A stretch of DNA of 47,385 bases. It comes from Bacteroidota bacterium. Its GTDB lineage: Bacteria; Bacteroidota; Bacteroidia; Bacteroidales; Dysgonomonadaceae. Each line of letters starts with the position of its first letter. Position 1 is the stretch's first letter. A program made the translations under genes and the position numbers. Positions 30,908-40,200 of the stretch are shown in pieces. Under the pieces are notes generated by a model. The model was not told the DNA's origin, searched no databases, and saw nothing but the letters and a program-made list of their open reading frames with translations. The DNA lies in the NCBI GenBank assembly GCA_023622765.1, contig JAMNYO010000101.1:1-47385 (forward strand), written 5' to 3'.

Positions 30908-32050
30908 ATGATAGGACTCTTCAATGAAACTTTTCCTCCGCTCATGGATGGCGTGGCCTTGACTACCTATAATTACGCCTATTGGCTCCACCAGAATGGT
31001 CATCCCGTGAGCGTGGTCACCCCGTTTGCCGATGGAGAGCGTTTTGATGAGCCGTTTCAGGTGTTTCGATACCCATCGTTCCCCCTTCCCAAAAGGAAAC
31101 CGTACCGGTGGGGACTTCCGTACCTCAGCACGCCCACCGTGTTCCAGATACATCGAACCCCTTTTAAAATTGTTCATGGGCACAGCCCGTTTTCGGCGGG
31201 GCGACTGGGAATGAGCATCGCCAAAAAGCGGGAGATTCCCTTCATCATGTCCTTTCACTCCAAGTTCAGGGAAGACTTCACCCGTTCGGTCAAAAGCCCG
31301 CTGCTGGTAGACTGGATGATTCGGCACATCATGGAGGTCTATGAAGCCGCGGATGAGGTCTGGATTTCGCAGGAGGCGGTGGAAGAGGTCTTACGCTCTT
31401 ATGGCTACACAGGCAAGACAGAGATCGTAGAGCTGGGAAATGATTTTGCATCCATCACTAACGTGGAGACGTTGCGGGCCAAGAAAAGGAAAGAGTTGGG
31501 AATAATACCGGAAACCCCGCTATTTCTCTTCGTGGGTCAGCAGATCCTGGAGAAAAATATCCCCTTCCTCCTGGATAGCCTCACGCTTCTGGACTTTCCT
31601 TTCAAAATGATCCTGGTGGGCGAGGGGTACGGGTTGGAGAGTTTTCGCGAGCAGGTAGTGGCTAACGGCCAGCAGGAGATGATCTCCTTCACCGGCTCCA
31701 TCACCGATAGAGAGGAGCTGGCAAGCCTGTATGCCGCCGCGGACCTCTTCCTGTTTCCATCGTTGTACGACACGGCGGGGCTGGTTATTCGTGAGGCCGC
31801 GGCCCTACGAACCCCCTCCCTGCTCATCGAGGGAAGCACGGCCGCGACAGCCATACAGGACAACGTCAACGGCTTCGTCTCACCCCATGACACCACCGCT
31901 TACGCGTCACGCATTACAGAGATCATTAGGGACAAAGCGCTCCTGCAGAGGGTTGCGTTAAGGGCCGAGGAAACATTGACACGGTCATGGGAGGATATCA
32001 GCAGGGAGGTCTTCGACAGGTACCAACACCTTATTGCACGAAAGAGATGA
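30908..32050 (+). CDS. Family 4 (GT-B) glycosyltransferase, glycolipid type
   Basis: The product has 380 residues. The N-terminal Rossmann half opens MIGLFNETFPPLMDGVALTT, as in diacylglycerol glucosyltransferases and their mannosyl relatives, with IVHGHSPFSAGRLG (about residue 90). The C-terminal half has LFLFVGQQILEKNIPFLLDS, then ILVGEGYGLE and the donor-binding segment FLFPSLYDTAGLVIREAAAL. The usual E-x7-E pair there reads D-x7-E, a conservative change at the first acid. It probably transfers a sugar from a nucleotide donor to a membrane lipid. The next gene, a flippase-like membrane protein, overlaps by ATGA, which supports a joint glycolipid role. Confidence 0.85.
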   Translation: MIGLFNETFPPLMDGVALTTYNYAYWLHQNGHPVSVVTPFADGERFDEPFQVFRYPSFPLPKRKPYRWGLPYLSTPTVFQIHRTPFKIVHGHSPFSAGRLGMSIAKKREIPFIMSFHSKFREDFTRSVKSPLLVDWMIRHIMEVYEAADEVWISQEAVEEVLRSYGYTGKTEIVELGNDFASITNVETLRAKKRKELGIIPETPLFLFVGQQILEKNIPFLLDSLTLLDFPFKMILVGEGYGLESFREQVVANGQQEMISFTGSITDREELASLYAAADLFLFPSLYDTAGLVIREAAALRTPSLLIEGSTAATAIQDNVNGFVSPHDTTAYASRITEIIRDKALLQRVALRAEETLTRSWEDISREVFDRYQHLIARKR

Positions 32051-33150
32051 ATCAAGGCGAAACTACGGCAAAGACTTCCACTATCGGCAAATCGGAACCC
32101 GACGCGATCAAGACAAAAAACCGCAAATTAGGCTTTTCCCTTTGGCAGATCCTGCTGCCGGTAGGGATTAGCTTGTTGGTGGTGGCCCTTTTGATGAGAG
32201 AAAATATCACGGCGGACTCGTTCGAGAGCTTCGTCCTCACCCGTCGCTCGATGACGGGTATCGGGTTAGCGATCATAGCCTGGGGGGTGCAGAACCTGGC
32301 CATGGGGCATCGCTATTACATGCTGGCTTACCCCTACATGAACAAGCGGGGAGCGCTTCGGGTGACCTTCCTGGTCGATTTCGCCTCCGCGGTGACACCA
32401 TCGGCCGTGGGGGGATCGTCCGTGGCTTTTCTCTTCATGGGTCGTGAAGGCGTCAGCGTTGGCAGGGCTACCGCCATCACGATCGGTGGGCTTTTCCTGG
32501 ACGAACTGCTCATGTCCCTCATCGGTGTTTTCTTGTTATTTTTCGTGCACAAGGGACTGGGCATCGAGGATATCCCTGCCCTCTCGGTCGGGATTTACAT
32601 CACCCTAGTCTTGGTGACGGTCATATTGTCCCTGTGGACGTTAGCACTCTATATCTCCCTCTTTCACAAGCCAGCCTGGGTCGGCAACTTCTTTCTGTGG
32701 GTTACCTCTTGGAAGCCGCTACGCAGGTGGCGAGGGGGTGCCGAGAAGCTGAAAAGCGACCTGTTGATGGCATCCCAAGAGATGCGCAATATGGATGGAT
32801 GGTACTGGGTAAAACTGTTTGGTACCACGGTCGTCTCCTGGGGAGCCCGTTTCACCATCGCGTGCCTACTGGTGTACGGGTTCAGCACGATGGACGTGGA
32901 TTGGATGGTAGCTTACATCAGGCAAATGGCCATCTGGTTGCTCGCGATCATCATCCCCACTCCCGGGGGGAGCGGATTTTCGGAGTACATGTTTCAGGTA
33001 GCATACGTGGATTATTTCCCCAACCCGGCCATAGCGTTGATGGTTGCCCTAGTATGGCGGACAATCACCTCCTTCAGCTACCTGGTTATCGGACCGATTA
33101 TCCTCACCTTTCAACTTCGCCGCAAGAGGCCGGTGTACAATACGCGCTAA
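32047..33150 (+). CDS. Flippase-like membrane protein (LPG synthase TM/UPF0104 family)
   Basis: The product has 367 residues from the ATG that overlaps the glycosyltransferase stop (ATGA). A cytosolic head of about 35 residues is followed by seven or eight helices. Family marks include NLAMGHRYYMLAYPY (about residue 86), VDFASAVTPSAVGGSSVAFL and ITIGGLFLDELLMSLIGVFL, then the conserved IPTPGGSGFSEYMF (about 315). This domain occurs in lysyl-phosphatidylglycerol synthases and in glycolipid flippase candidates such as AglD relatives. No soluble transferase domain is attached. With the glycosyltransferase it may make and flip a glycolipid; the substrate is unknown. Confidence 0.85.
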   Translation: MNQGETTAKTSTIGKSEPDAIKTKNRKLGFSLWQILLPVGISLLVVALLMRENITADSFESFVLTRRSMTGIGLAIIAWGVQNLAMGHRYYMLAYPYMNKRGALRVTFLVDFASAVTPSAVGGSSVAFLFMGREGVSVGRATAITIGGLFLDELLMSLIGVFLLFFVHKGLGIEDIPALSVGIYITLVLVTVILSLWTLALYISLFHKPAWVGNFFLWVTSWKPLRRWRGGAEKLKSDLLMASQEMRNMDGWYWVKLFGTTVVSWGARFTIACLLVYGFSTMDVDWMVAYIRQMAIWLLAIIIPTPGGSGFSEYMFQVAYVDYFPNPAIALMVALVWRTITSFSYLVIGPIILTFQLRRKRPVYNTR

Positions 33151-33238
33151 AAAGGCATAAGCCCGATATTAACAAGACGATGCAATATATTTTTGCTTTA
33201 TACATATCAATTTTCTTTTGGTGTTGAATTTTTATTTA

Positions 33239-34681
33239 TTACCTATTTTTCTTCGTTCTATTCTCCTTTAACATATCCAGATATGCTTTGTAATCCTTGA
33301 ATAGCTTCACCGCTTTTTCTTCTCCCACCCTTATTGAAGCTTTAGGATCACTGAAAAAACCGGGATATTGGTAACATAATATCTTTTCAAAGTTATCAAA
33401 CAGTGTCAAATCATGAATAATCTCTTCCACGGGTCTTGGATACAATGACTGATCGGGATTGAACAAGAAAGCTTCAAGATCGAGCCAAAGGTGGGAACCG
33501 GCATCGTCACACAGTTGTTGTAGCAAGGTGGCCGCCTCCTCTCCGGAGAGATCACCTTCAGGCATACGCGCGAAACCGAAGGGACAAAGGATATCCAGGT
33601 TTTGCAAGAGAGCAGGGTAGGTGTCCAGCGCTTGTTGAATTCCCATGCTGTTTGTAGCGAGCATAATCGGCTTTTCAGGAGCCAGTCTATTGCAATAGGC
33701 TTTAAATGCCCTGAAAAACTCCACGATTTGCCGTTTGCGCATCATTTGCGCTTCGGTAGTTAACTCCCAGTTATCCAGGCTTCCCCCACTCTCTTCCGAA
33801 ACATAAAACCCGTAGAATGAGGGATGATGCCCATATCTATCCCAAAGCTCTTTTGCTACACGTTTGTGCCATTCGAGCGATTCGGAAGTGAAATCAAACC
33901 AGGCAAACAGTCCCACTCCGACCATCACCGACATATCGTGCTTGTCTGCTTCAGAGAGTATTGCCTCTACGGGATCATTTGCCGCGACAGGCATTCTACC
34001 CGGGTATAGATTGGAAGGATAAAATGCTTTGCCGGCATAGCTCTCGACGGTTAGGGAGTGTTTCCCAACATAATCATCGTTTCGGAACACCTCTTGAAGA
34101 ACAATCGTATTCATTGCTATGCTGTTCATCGAACGCACGAGCTCTTGCCATTGAGCATCGGTCACTTTTGCAATATCTTTATTCCAATGCTTGCCTTCTG
34201 TTTCGCTACAGTGATAAATCCCGACCCAAGCCCCATCTATTTGACGGGCTGATCGGGTATCTGACTCTATTACTTGGAACTCCTTCACCTCACTGTACAT
34301 TTTTTCGCCCGACCTGACTTTCAGGATAACCTTATTCATACCGACCTTATCGGAGGTCGGCAAAATAAGTTGTACCTTGTGTCCCGAGTTTGCTTTTACA
34401 TGAGGTCTCGAGAAATGAAGGAGTGACTTTTTATTTTCCTTATTCAGATAGATATAGAGTTCAAAGTCCCGTGGTTGAGATTCGTGGTTAACGATCCCGG
34501 CCCTGATATCAAGATCTACTTTATTTGTTACCGGGCTTGGGGGAATAAGGGTGAGTCCTATCCTGTTATTTTGCGCGAGACTGACATTAGACAGCACCAA
34601 AACAAGGAGTAGTGCCGTGATTTTCTTAAAATAAAGCGTGCCCGGTAACCTCTTCCGTTTTATCGTGATTATTATTTTCAT
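33239..34681 (-). CDS. Secreted DUF4434-like TIM-barrel protein
   Basis: The product has 480 residues with a signal peptide ending LSNVSLAQ. Residues about 35-140 look like a beta-sandwich (IPPSPVTNKVDLDIRAGIVN). From about 150 a TIM-barrel type domain starts at QIDGAWVGIYHCSE and contains MNTIVLQEVF, VMVGVGLFAWFDFTS, YGFYVSEESGGSLDNWEL and HLWLDLEAF. Acidic pairs at strand ends (SEES, DLEAF) are suitable for a retaining glycosidase. The sequence resembles DUF4434 proteins of Bacteroides carbohydrate loci, for which no activity is firmly known to me. It is the last gene of the SusCD locus, 8 bp after the previous gene. Confidence 0.7.
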   Translation of the reverse strand: MKIIITIKRKRLPGTLYFKKITALLLVLVLSNVSLAQNNRIGLTLIPPSPVTNKVDLDIRAGIVNHESQPRDFELYIYLNKENKKSLLHFSRPHVKANSGHKVQLILPTSDKVGMNKVILKVRSGEKMYSEVKEFQVIESDTRSARQIDGAWVGIYHCSETEGKHWNKDIAKVTDAQWQELVRSMNSIAMNTIVLQEVFRNDDYVGKHSLTVESYAGKAFYPSNLYPGRMPVAANDPVEAILSEADKHDMSVMVGVGLFAWFDFTSESLEWHKRVAKELWDRYGHHPSFYGFYVSEESGGSLDNWELTTEAQMMRKRQIVEFFRAFKAYCNRLAPEKPIMLATNSMGIQQALDTYPALLQNLDILCPFGFARMPEGDLSGEEAATLLQQLCDDAGSHLWLDLEAFLFNPDQSLYPRPVEEIIHDLTLFDNFEKILCYQYPGFFSDPKASIRVGEEKAVKLFKDYKAYLDMLKENRTKKNR

Positions 34682-34689
34682 TGTTTGAT

Positions 34690-35868
34690 TTATTCAACCC
34701 AAAGACCTTGTCGTTTATAAAACGAATACTCATAAGCCGTGTTGGTGTAATAACCACTCGAAAGGGAAAGATTCATAAATGTGGACCACCATTTTCCGTC
34801 CCGTTTTTCCAGGTCCGGATTATGGAACGAAAGCGATGCAATGTCAGTCTGTATTCCCAACGGAACATCAGGTGCTGCTGTTTTTAGGGCATTCACAATA
34901 TAGGAGTATTCTAACAGATAGTGCGGTTTCAATCCCGGGTCTCCCCAATCTTGTGCAGCGGTCTGAATATAAAACAGATCCGGCTTCACCTCTTTTACAA
35001 TGCGTTCCATATCCAACCCAAAGTGTTCTCTAATCTCTTTCAATGAGCCATTGCGGATGCCCATCCCCCACGATGCAAATAAAACCTTCGGATTGGTTGA
35101 CTTAATAGCCTCTTTTATTTTTTTGTTGAAATTTACAACGGCATCCGACCTGAAGTCCTGCCATTTTTTGTACAGATCAGGATCACTCCTTATGGTATTA
35201 AAAGAGAGTACATCTGCATCAGGTCCAAGGTATTGCCTGGTGAACTTCCGACGAGCATAAAGGCTAACATCGCCATAAAATCCATTATCATATATTGTTT
35301 TCCACTCAGGGAAATAGGATTCTGCAAACTCGATCCCGATAAAGTTGTAATTCTTGACAATGTTTTTAACACGCAGAACCTGCCAATCCACATATTCATC
35401 ATTGTGAAAGGAGTAAAAACAGATCTCTCCCGGATATGGAGTCAGGCATTCCATTTCCCACTCTTTCGGGAAGGTCGTTTTTCCATAAAAACAGTTTCCA
35501 AGCAACATCAGCCAGACTCCGATACCATTCTCTTCCAATGCATCTAAATACTCTTTCTTGAATAGATCGTCATTTTTACTCCCGTTCCAATAGTTGACCA
35601 GGAAATAATGGACATATTTTATGTTGGCCTTTTTAAGATCTCCCACAAGTTCACTTGGAGTAATACCCAAGCTATAAAGCGCGTATGGATCAATTTGAAT
35701 TGAATTCCCTTTGCTTTTAGCAAGATTACTACTTTCAGTAACATCATCTGTGTCGTCGATAACTATGTCGTCGGCACCAGATTTGTTACAGCCATAGAAG
35801 AAAGGGTTAAACAACAAGATCACAAGCAGAAAAATTGTTATTAAGCCCCCTATATTATTTCTCCTCAT
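34690..35868 (-). CDS. Lipoprotein with glycoside-hydrolase-like barrel
   Basis: The product is about 392 residues from MRRNNIGGLITIF. Starts further upstream (up to 35895) would overlap the previous gene by about 10 bp. The lipobox is FFYGC, followed by NKSGADDIVIDDTDD, an acidic export-type tail. The rest is a likely (beta/alpha)8 barrel: IKYVHYFLVNYWNGS, GIGVWLMLLGNCFYG, NFIGIEFAESYFPEWKTIYD with a possible catalytic Glu, VLFASWGMGI, LFYIQTAAQDWGDPGL and VPLGIQTDIASL. It resembles DUF5109-like partners of DUF4434 proteins, but I am not sure of the family. Substrate unknown. Confidence 0.65.
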   Translation of the reverse strand: MRRNNIGGLITIFLLVILLFNPFFYGCNKSGADDIVIDDTDDVTESSNLAKSKGNSIQIDPYALYSLGITPSELVGDLKKANIKYVHYFLVNYWNGSKNDDLFKKEYLDALEENGIGVWLMLLGNCFYGKTTFPKEWEMECLTPYPGEICFYSFHNDEYVDWQVLRVKNIVKNYNFIGIEFAESYFPEWKTIYDNGFYGDVSLYARRKFTRQYLGPDADVLSFNTIRSDPDLYKKWQDFRSDAVVNFNKKIKEAIKSTNPKVLFASWGMGIRNGSLKEIREHFGLDMERIVKEVKPDLFYIQTAAQDWGDPGLKPHYLLEYSYIVNALKTAAPDVPLGIQTDIASLSFHNPDLEKRDGKWWSTFMNLSLSSGYYTNTAYEYSFYKRQGLWVE

Positions 35869-35884
35869 GTTGCTTAAAGTGAAA

Positions 35885-37099
35885 TTAATCATCAACTGGT
35901 TGACCCCAAAAAGTCAACTCCTTAATGCATGTGTAGTTAACCCCTCCCCAAGTATTCAGTGTCTTAAAACGAACATATCGATATGCATCGGTCATGGAAG
36001 CAAAATGGTACTCTTCACCCGCTAGATTAACAGCATGATCTTGTTCTGATAATTGCCCTACAGGTAATCCGGAGGGTTTAACCGATTCGAAAGTACCAAT
36101 TAAATGCCAATCATCCCAGTTTGTTGTAGCTGTATTCGTCGCCCATATTTCAAACTTTTTGGGAGAACCGTCTCCGAACTTCCAAAAATCGTTGTGAGAT
36201 AATTGGTTGACCTTCATCCTTGTAAATTTGTATCTTACCCCCAAATCTATTGTAAACCAATTCGGAATAGTGTAGTCATCACGCTGATAGAAAAAATTAT
36301 CCCCATCATCCCATAGATTGGATATGTCCCAAACAGGAAGGAACATACCTTGATCACTGTCATCGCTCAATCCAGCATTCCTCCACAGACTTTTATCGCA
36401 TCTCACTTCATAGAAAGGCGCGGGGATAAGTTCATAATTCGCGTAAAAGGTATCTATAGCCGTGACTTCGGGAAGAAAGGCTGTCTGATAACTCAAAACT
36501 CCCTCTAACGGAAAATTTCTTATTGTATCCAGTATCACTTCGCTAGAAGAAAAGTGCTTGTGCAGAATATTATTCTTATCAACAAATTCGCTTTTTACAC
36601 CGATAACATCCATATCCGCGGGCATCCATTCAACTTCAATATCTTTGGAGTTAATCCTTCTAACACTTTTATAGGTCCTATTTAGCAACGAGGCTTGATA
36701 GCGATCACCATACACTTTGCCTATAGCGGTTGCTTCTATAGATGAGTTGCCCTTCTTGTCATACAAAAAAATGGAGAAATGGTGAATCTCCTCTTCCATA
36801 TCCTCAAGCAGTAGCCTAACGGTATCAATTTCTGATGTTTTTGACACCGAGCTTTCTACCGAATCCCTTTTGTTGTTCCAAAATACTTTATATTTGGCCA
36901 CATTGGGGTCTGACAATAACAACCACGACAACTCCAAACGATCTTTTCCACTTCTTACTTGTATGGAATCGGCTTTTGCAACGTAGATTATTTCTCCATC
37001 CTTGATGAATTCTTCATAGGTATCTTTAATATTCTCACAACTTGCAAGAATCAACATCATAGTTGTTGCAATACAAAATATTAAATTTGATGTCTTCAT
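35885..37099 (-). CDS. SusE-position surface lipoprotein: DUF4998-like plus F5/8C-like (DUF5000) domain
   Basis: The product is about 404 residues from MKTSNLIFCIATTMMLILAS, lipobox ASC. An upstream in-frame start would add 11 residues inside the previous gene. Residues about 40-210 hold fibronectin-like modules (GKDRLELSWLLLSDPNVAKY). The last 170 residues form a discoidin-like sandwich: CDKSLWRNAGLSDDSDQGMF, WFTIDLGVRYKFTRMKVNQL, FEIWATNT, YRYVRFKTLNTWGG and KELTFWGQP. It is paralogous over that domain to the protein encoded just upstream. Probably a glycan-binding surface protein of the SusCD system. Confidence 0.82.
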   Translation of the reverse strand: MKTSNLIFCIATTMMLILASCENIKDTYEEFIKDGEIIYVAKADSIQVRSGKDRLELSWLLLSDPNVAKYKVFWNNKRDSVESSVSKTSEIDTVRLLLEDMEEEIHHFSIFLYDKKGNSSIEATAIGKVYGDRYQASLLNRTYKSVRRINSKDIEVEWMPADMDVIGVKSEFVDKNNILHKHFSSSEVILDTIRNFPLEGVLSYQTAFLPEVTAIDTFYANYELIPAPFYEVRCDKSLWRNAGLSDDSDQGMFLPVWDISNLWDDGDNFFYQRDDYTIPNWFTIDLGVRYKFTRMKVNQLSHNDFWKFGDGSPKKFEIWATNTATTNWDDWHLIGTFESVKPSGLPVGQLSEQDHAVNLAGEEYHFASMTDAYRYVRFKTLNTWGGVNYTCIKELTFWGQPVDD

Positions 37100-37110
37100 A
37101 CTGTTACCAA

Positions 37111-38292
37111 TTAATCGATTTCTTGACCCCACAAAGTCAACTCTTTAAAACATACGTATCGTGTATTTCCCCACGTTTTAAGCGTTTTGAAACGAATATA
37201 TTGAAATGCATCCGCCATAGGGGGGAAATCAAAATCTTCTCCGGCCATGTTCACGGCATAGTCCTCTTCAGTAAACTGCCCTACCGGCAAACCTGAAGGT
37301 TTTATTGACTCGAATTTTCCAAGCAGTGTCCAAACCTCCCAATCTGTGGATGGAGCATTTGTTCCCCATATTTCGAAAATGTGAGGTGCCCCATCTCCAA
37401 ATTTCCACGTATCATGATGAGTGAGCTGGTTAACCCTCATTCTGCTAAAGGTGTATTTTTTCCCTAAATCAATGGTAATCCAATTGGGAACGGTATATAT
37501 GTTGTCATGCTGATAGAAAAACTTGCTGCCTTCATCCCAGAGGTTGGAGATGTCCCAATCAGGAAGGAACATTCCTTTATCGCTATCATCAATCAAACCC
37601 ACATTTTTCCACAAGCTTTTGTCGCAAATAGTTTCATACAGTGGTGTTAACGTGATTTCTAGCGTATCTGAACTGTTCTTCCATTTATCAGTAAAATAAA
37701 ACGCGAAATCGGTTGGTACGGCCTCTAATCCTCTAACCGCGTAGATTCTCTCTAATGACTGCGTATATAACCTGTCATACTCGATCCACTCCTCCTCAAC
37801 TGCCTCTCTGTTTTTCACCAGGGTGTGCAATATATACTCGTTCAAATATTCATTATAAAAACTGACAACCACTCCTCCAAATGTCGCGTGAATAGTGAGG
37901 GTTTCGAATATACTCACAATGGGAGGTTTAAGGGGATTAATGGTAGTCTTTACACCAGGTGAACGAACTTCAGATCTTGACACGGAATGCAAATAAACCG
38001 GATATTCCCTTGTATCGGGGAGCCCCTCCAATATGATGAAATTTTTATAGATAGATGATTTTACCTCTCTATAAGTGTTATCCCGAGATTGAAACCTGGC
38101 TATCACATACAAGATATCCGAATTCTCAGGAACATTATAGGTGATTTTTGCTCCCCCCGGCATGTTTTCTATTTTTATATTCGTTACCTCGGGAGGGATG
38201 TAACTATTTGTAACCATAGGCCCTTTGACGTCTTCACCGCACCCGTAAACCAACGTTATCATTATCAGGGCTATTAATATTTTCGTTTTCAT
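37111..38292 (-). CDS. SusE-position surface lipoprotein: DUF4959-like plus F5/8C-like (DUF5000) domain
   Basis: The product has 393 residues with lipoprotein signal MKTKILIALIMITLVYGC. GEDVKGP and a proline-rich linker follow. The first domain (YIPPEVTNIKIENMPGGAKI) fits DUF4959. The middle (LTIHATFGGVVVSFYNEYLN) resembles DUF5126. The C-terminal 170 residues are a DUF5000/F5-8C-like sandwich with CDKSLWKNVGLIDDSDKGMF, WITIDLGKKYTFSRMRVNQL and KELTLWGQE, strongly similar to the next protein. This three-domain order is common directly after susD in Bacteroidetes. It likely binds the substrate glycan at the cell surface. The start lies in a duplicated leader. Confidence 0.85.
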   Translation of the reverse strand: MKTKILIALIMITLVYGCGEDVKGPMVTNSYIPPEVTNIKIENMPGGAKITYNVPENSDILYVIARFQSRDNTYREVKSSIYKNFIILEGLPDTREYPVYLHSVSRSEVRSPGVKTTINPLKPPIVSIFETLTIHATFGGVVVSFYNEYLNEYILHTLVKNREAVEEEWIEYDRLYTQSLERIYAVRGLEAVPTDFAFYFTDKWKNSSDTLEITLTPLYETICDKSLWKNVGLIDDSDKGMFLPDWDISNLWDEGSKFFYQHDNIYTVPNWITIDLGKKYTFSRMRVNQLTHHDTWKFGDGAPHIFEIWGTNAPSTDWEVWTLLGKFESIKPSGLPVGQFTEEDYAVNMAGEDFDFPPMADAFQYIRFKTLKTWGNTRYVCFKELTLWGQEID

Positions 38293-38358
38293 ATGATTAA
38301 AACTTTTATTTCTTAAGGTATCATATGGAACCTGACGGTTTCATACGATTAAAATATT
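38282..38358 (-). repeat. Duplicated start-codon leader between susD and the next lipoprotein gene
   Basis: Read on the minus strand from 38358: TTTTAATCGTATGAAACCG opens a seven-codon frame (MKPSGSI, stop), which includes AGGTTCCATA. After an A/T spacer, TTTTAATCATATGAAAAC contains the true start (38292). The same ordered words (TAATCGTATGAAACCG, AGGTTCCATA, TAATCGTATGAAAAC) occur at 9716-9831 on the plus strand. Confidence 0.65.
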
Positions 38359-38364
38359 AGATAT

Positions 38365-40189
38365 CTACCAGCCTGGATTCTGTACTAGATTCTTATTAAC
38401 GATCAAGTCCCTCTCTCTTAGAGGCCAAAAATAATCTTTTAAACTGAATGTTTGAAAGTAAAGAGTTTTTTCTCTATAATAGGCCCTGGTTGTTTCTTGA
38501 TCTACATCCCATCCTGTCACCGGCTTGTTTAACTCTTTGGGAGCCTCTTTCCAACGTCTCAAATCCCAAAAGCGCTGTCCTTCGAAGATCATCTCAATAC
38601 CGCGCTCTCGATGAATAATCTCCCTTAAACCCTCTTTTGTTTTATACTTGTTTGGGTTTTTTGAATAATCGCTCCACGATTCCTCAACAGTGGGCAATCC
38701 TGCCCTAGCTCTTATTCTGTTTATGTAACCATACACTTCTTGGTCAGGTCCATTCAATTCATTTAAAGCTTCAGCATACAATAGGTACAAATCTCCCAAC
38801 CGCAACATCACCCAAGGATAATTAGTAGATGTATAGGTTGTTGAATTAACCGAGGTATTGGTATAATACACCATTTTTTTCGCGAAATAACCGGGAACTG
38901 AATGCCAGCCGGCTTGCTGTTTACCTAAAAACTGTCCTATTTTAGATTCTATCCAATAGGAATCCTCGTCGTCGAATTTTCCGGCACCATACCAAATCCT
39001 GTTTAATATAATATTTTTCATTCTCAGTGCCGACCCTCAAACCAAAACGATTTCCATAATCCCATTGGGCATCTTCATTGATGGGAACCCCATTTTTAGA
39101 ATAAAACAGTTCGGCTATTTTAAGTGTGACGCCAAAGCTGCCGTTAGAGCCTGTATAACTCATTTGAGATGCATCCAATGCCCTAGGCGCACACCACTCT
39201 TGTAGATATCGGGTTGTGCTGTTCGTATTTGCCCAAATAATTTCAGGGTTCCATCTCTCGGTAACCACCCCCCTGAATGATAATTTCAGTCGTGTTTCAT
39301 CCGAAATATTCTTGGTTAAATGGCTTCCTTCAAATTCATATAATTCCTGCCCGAGGCTATGTGCGACAGTTATGGCTGTTCTGCATGCATCAACCGCCTT
39401 CTGCCACTTCTCAGGGTCATACTCACTGTTGAAAAAATCCTCCCCATCTTGATTTTTAAATCCCTGGTAATCATTGTTCCCATTAAAAAGAGGACTCGCG
39501 GCATAAACCAATATTTTAGCTTTCGCGCTTAAGGCTATGGGTAAAGTGATTCTGCCTAATTCTGTATGCTCATCCCTAACGGTTTCCGATAAATTGCTTA
39601 ATGATTCATCTATGAGTTCAATGATATAATCAAACACTTCATCCACGGGACGCCTATAAAGACGCACGGCCTCGCCCGAAGCAGATATAGGTAAATTCTC
39701 CCTTATAATAGGTATCGGACCGTAGGCTCTTAAGAGGTAAAAATGATAGTATGCTTTTAGAAATTTCACTTCGGAAGCCCATCGCCTTTTTTCTTCCTCC
39801 ATCATATCCGGGACATTCATGATGTTTTCTAAAAATATATTGCATTGGCTTATCCCTTCCCAAAGTGGCTTCCCCTGATTATATCCCCCCCAATAATCAA
39901 CCAACGGGTTATTGGGGTTCTGTTCTCCTTTAGCAATATTAAAGGAAAAGATATATGAATAATGATTGGAGAGACAAAACTCATCGGCACCGAAAATGGC
40001 CGGGTTACGTTCGGGATTACCTAAATCTGGCAAATAAGAGTAACAGGTTGCCAAGTATTTTTCAGCAGTGGCTTTCATGCGAAATGCATAATCAATGGTA
40101 GCCACGTTGTCAGGCACTATGTCAAGGAAATTATCACATCCCAACATGGCGAAGGCTGACACTATTAATATGATTATCTTCTTGTTCAT
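38365..40189 (-). pseudogene. susD: SusD/RagB nutrient-binding lipoprotein, broken by a deletion with frameshift
   Basis: Frame 1 (40189 down to about 39005) starts with lipoprotein signal MNKKIIILIVSAFAMLGC and DNFLDIVPDNVAT. It has typical SusD TPR segments (EVKFLKAYYHFYLLRAYGPI; RITLPIALSAKAKILVYAAS) and runs to GLRVGTENEKYYIK. Frame 2 resumes with NRIWYGAGKFDDEDSYW, MLRLGDLYLLYAEALNELNG and RGIEMIFEGQRFWDLRRWKE, ending LVQNPGW. Homologues carry about 24 residues of an EGYTT...FDREPRFYA type between KYYIK and IWYG. That stretch is gone and the frame is shifted at about 39000-39012. As read, the protein stops early and lacks the C-terminal half of the SusD fold. Confidence 0.9.
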
Positions 40190-40200
40190 TATGCTATCTA

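Noticed and set aside
30643-30927. Possible small gene before the glycosyltransferase gene
   Set aside because: Its translation has no recognisable feature, it starts in the 27-bp repeat and covers the likely promoter, and it overlaps the real start codon.
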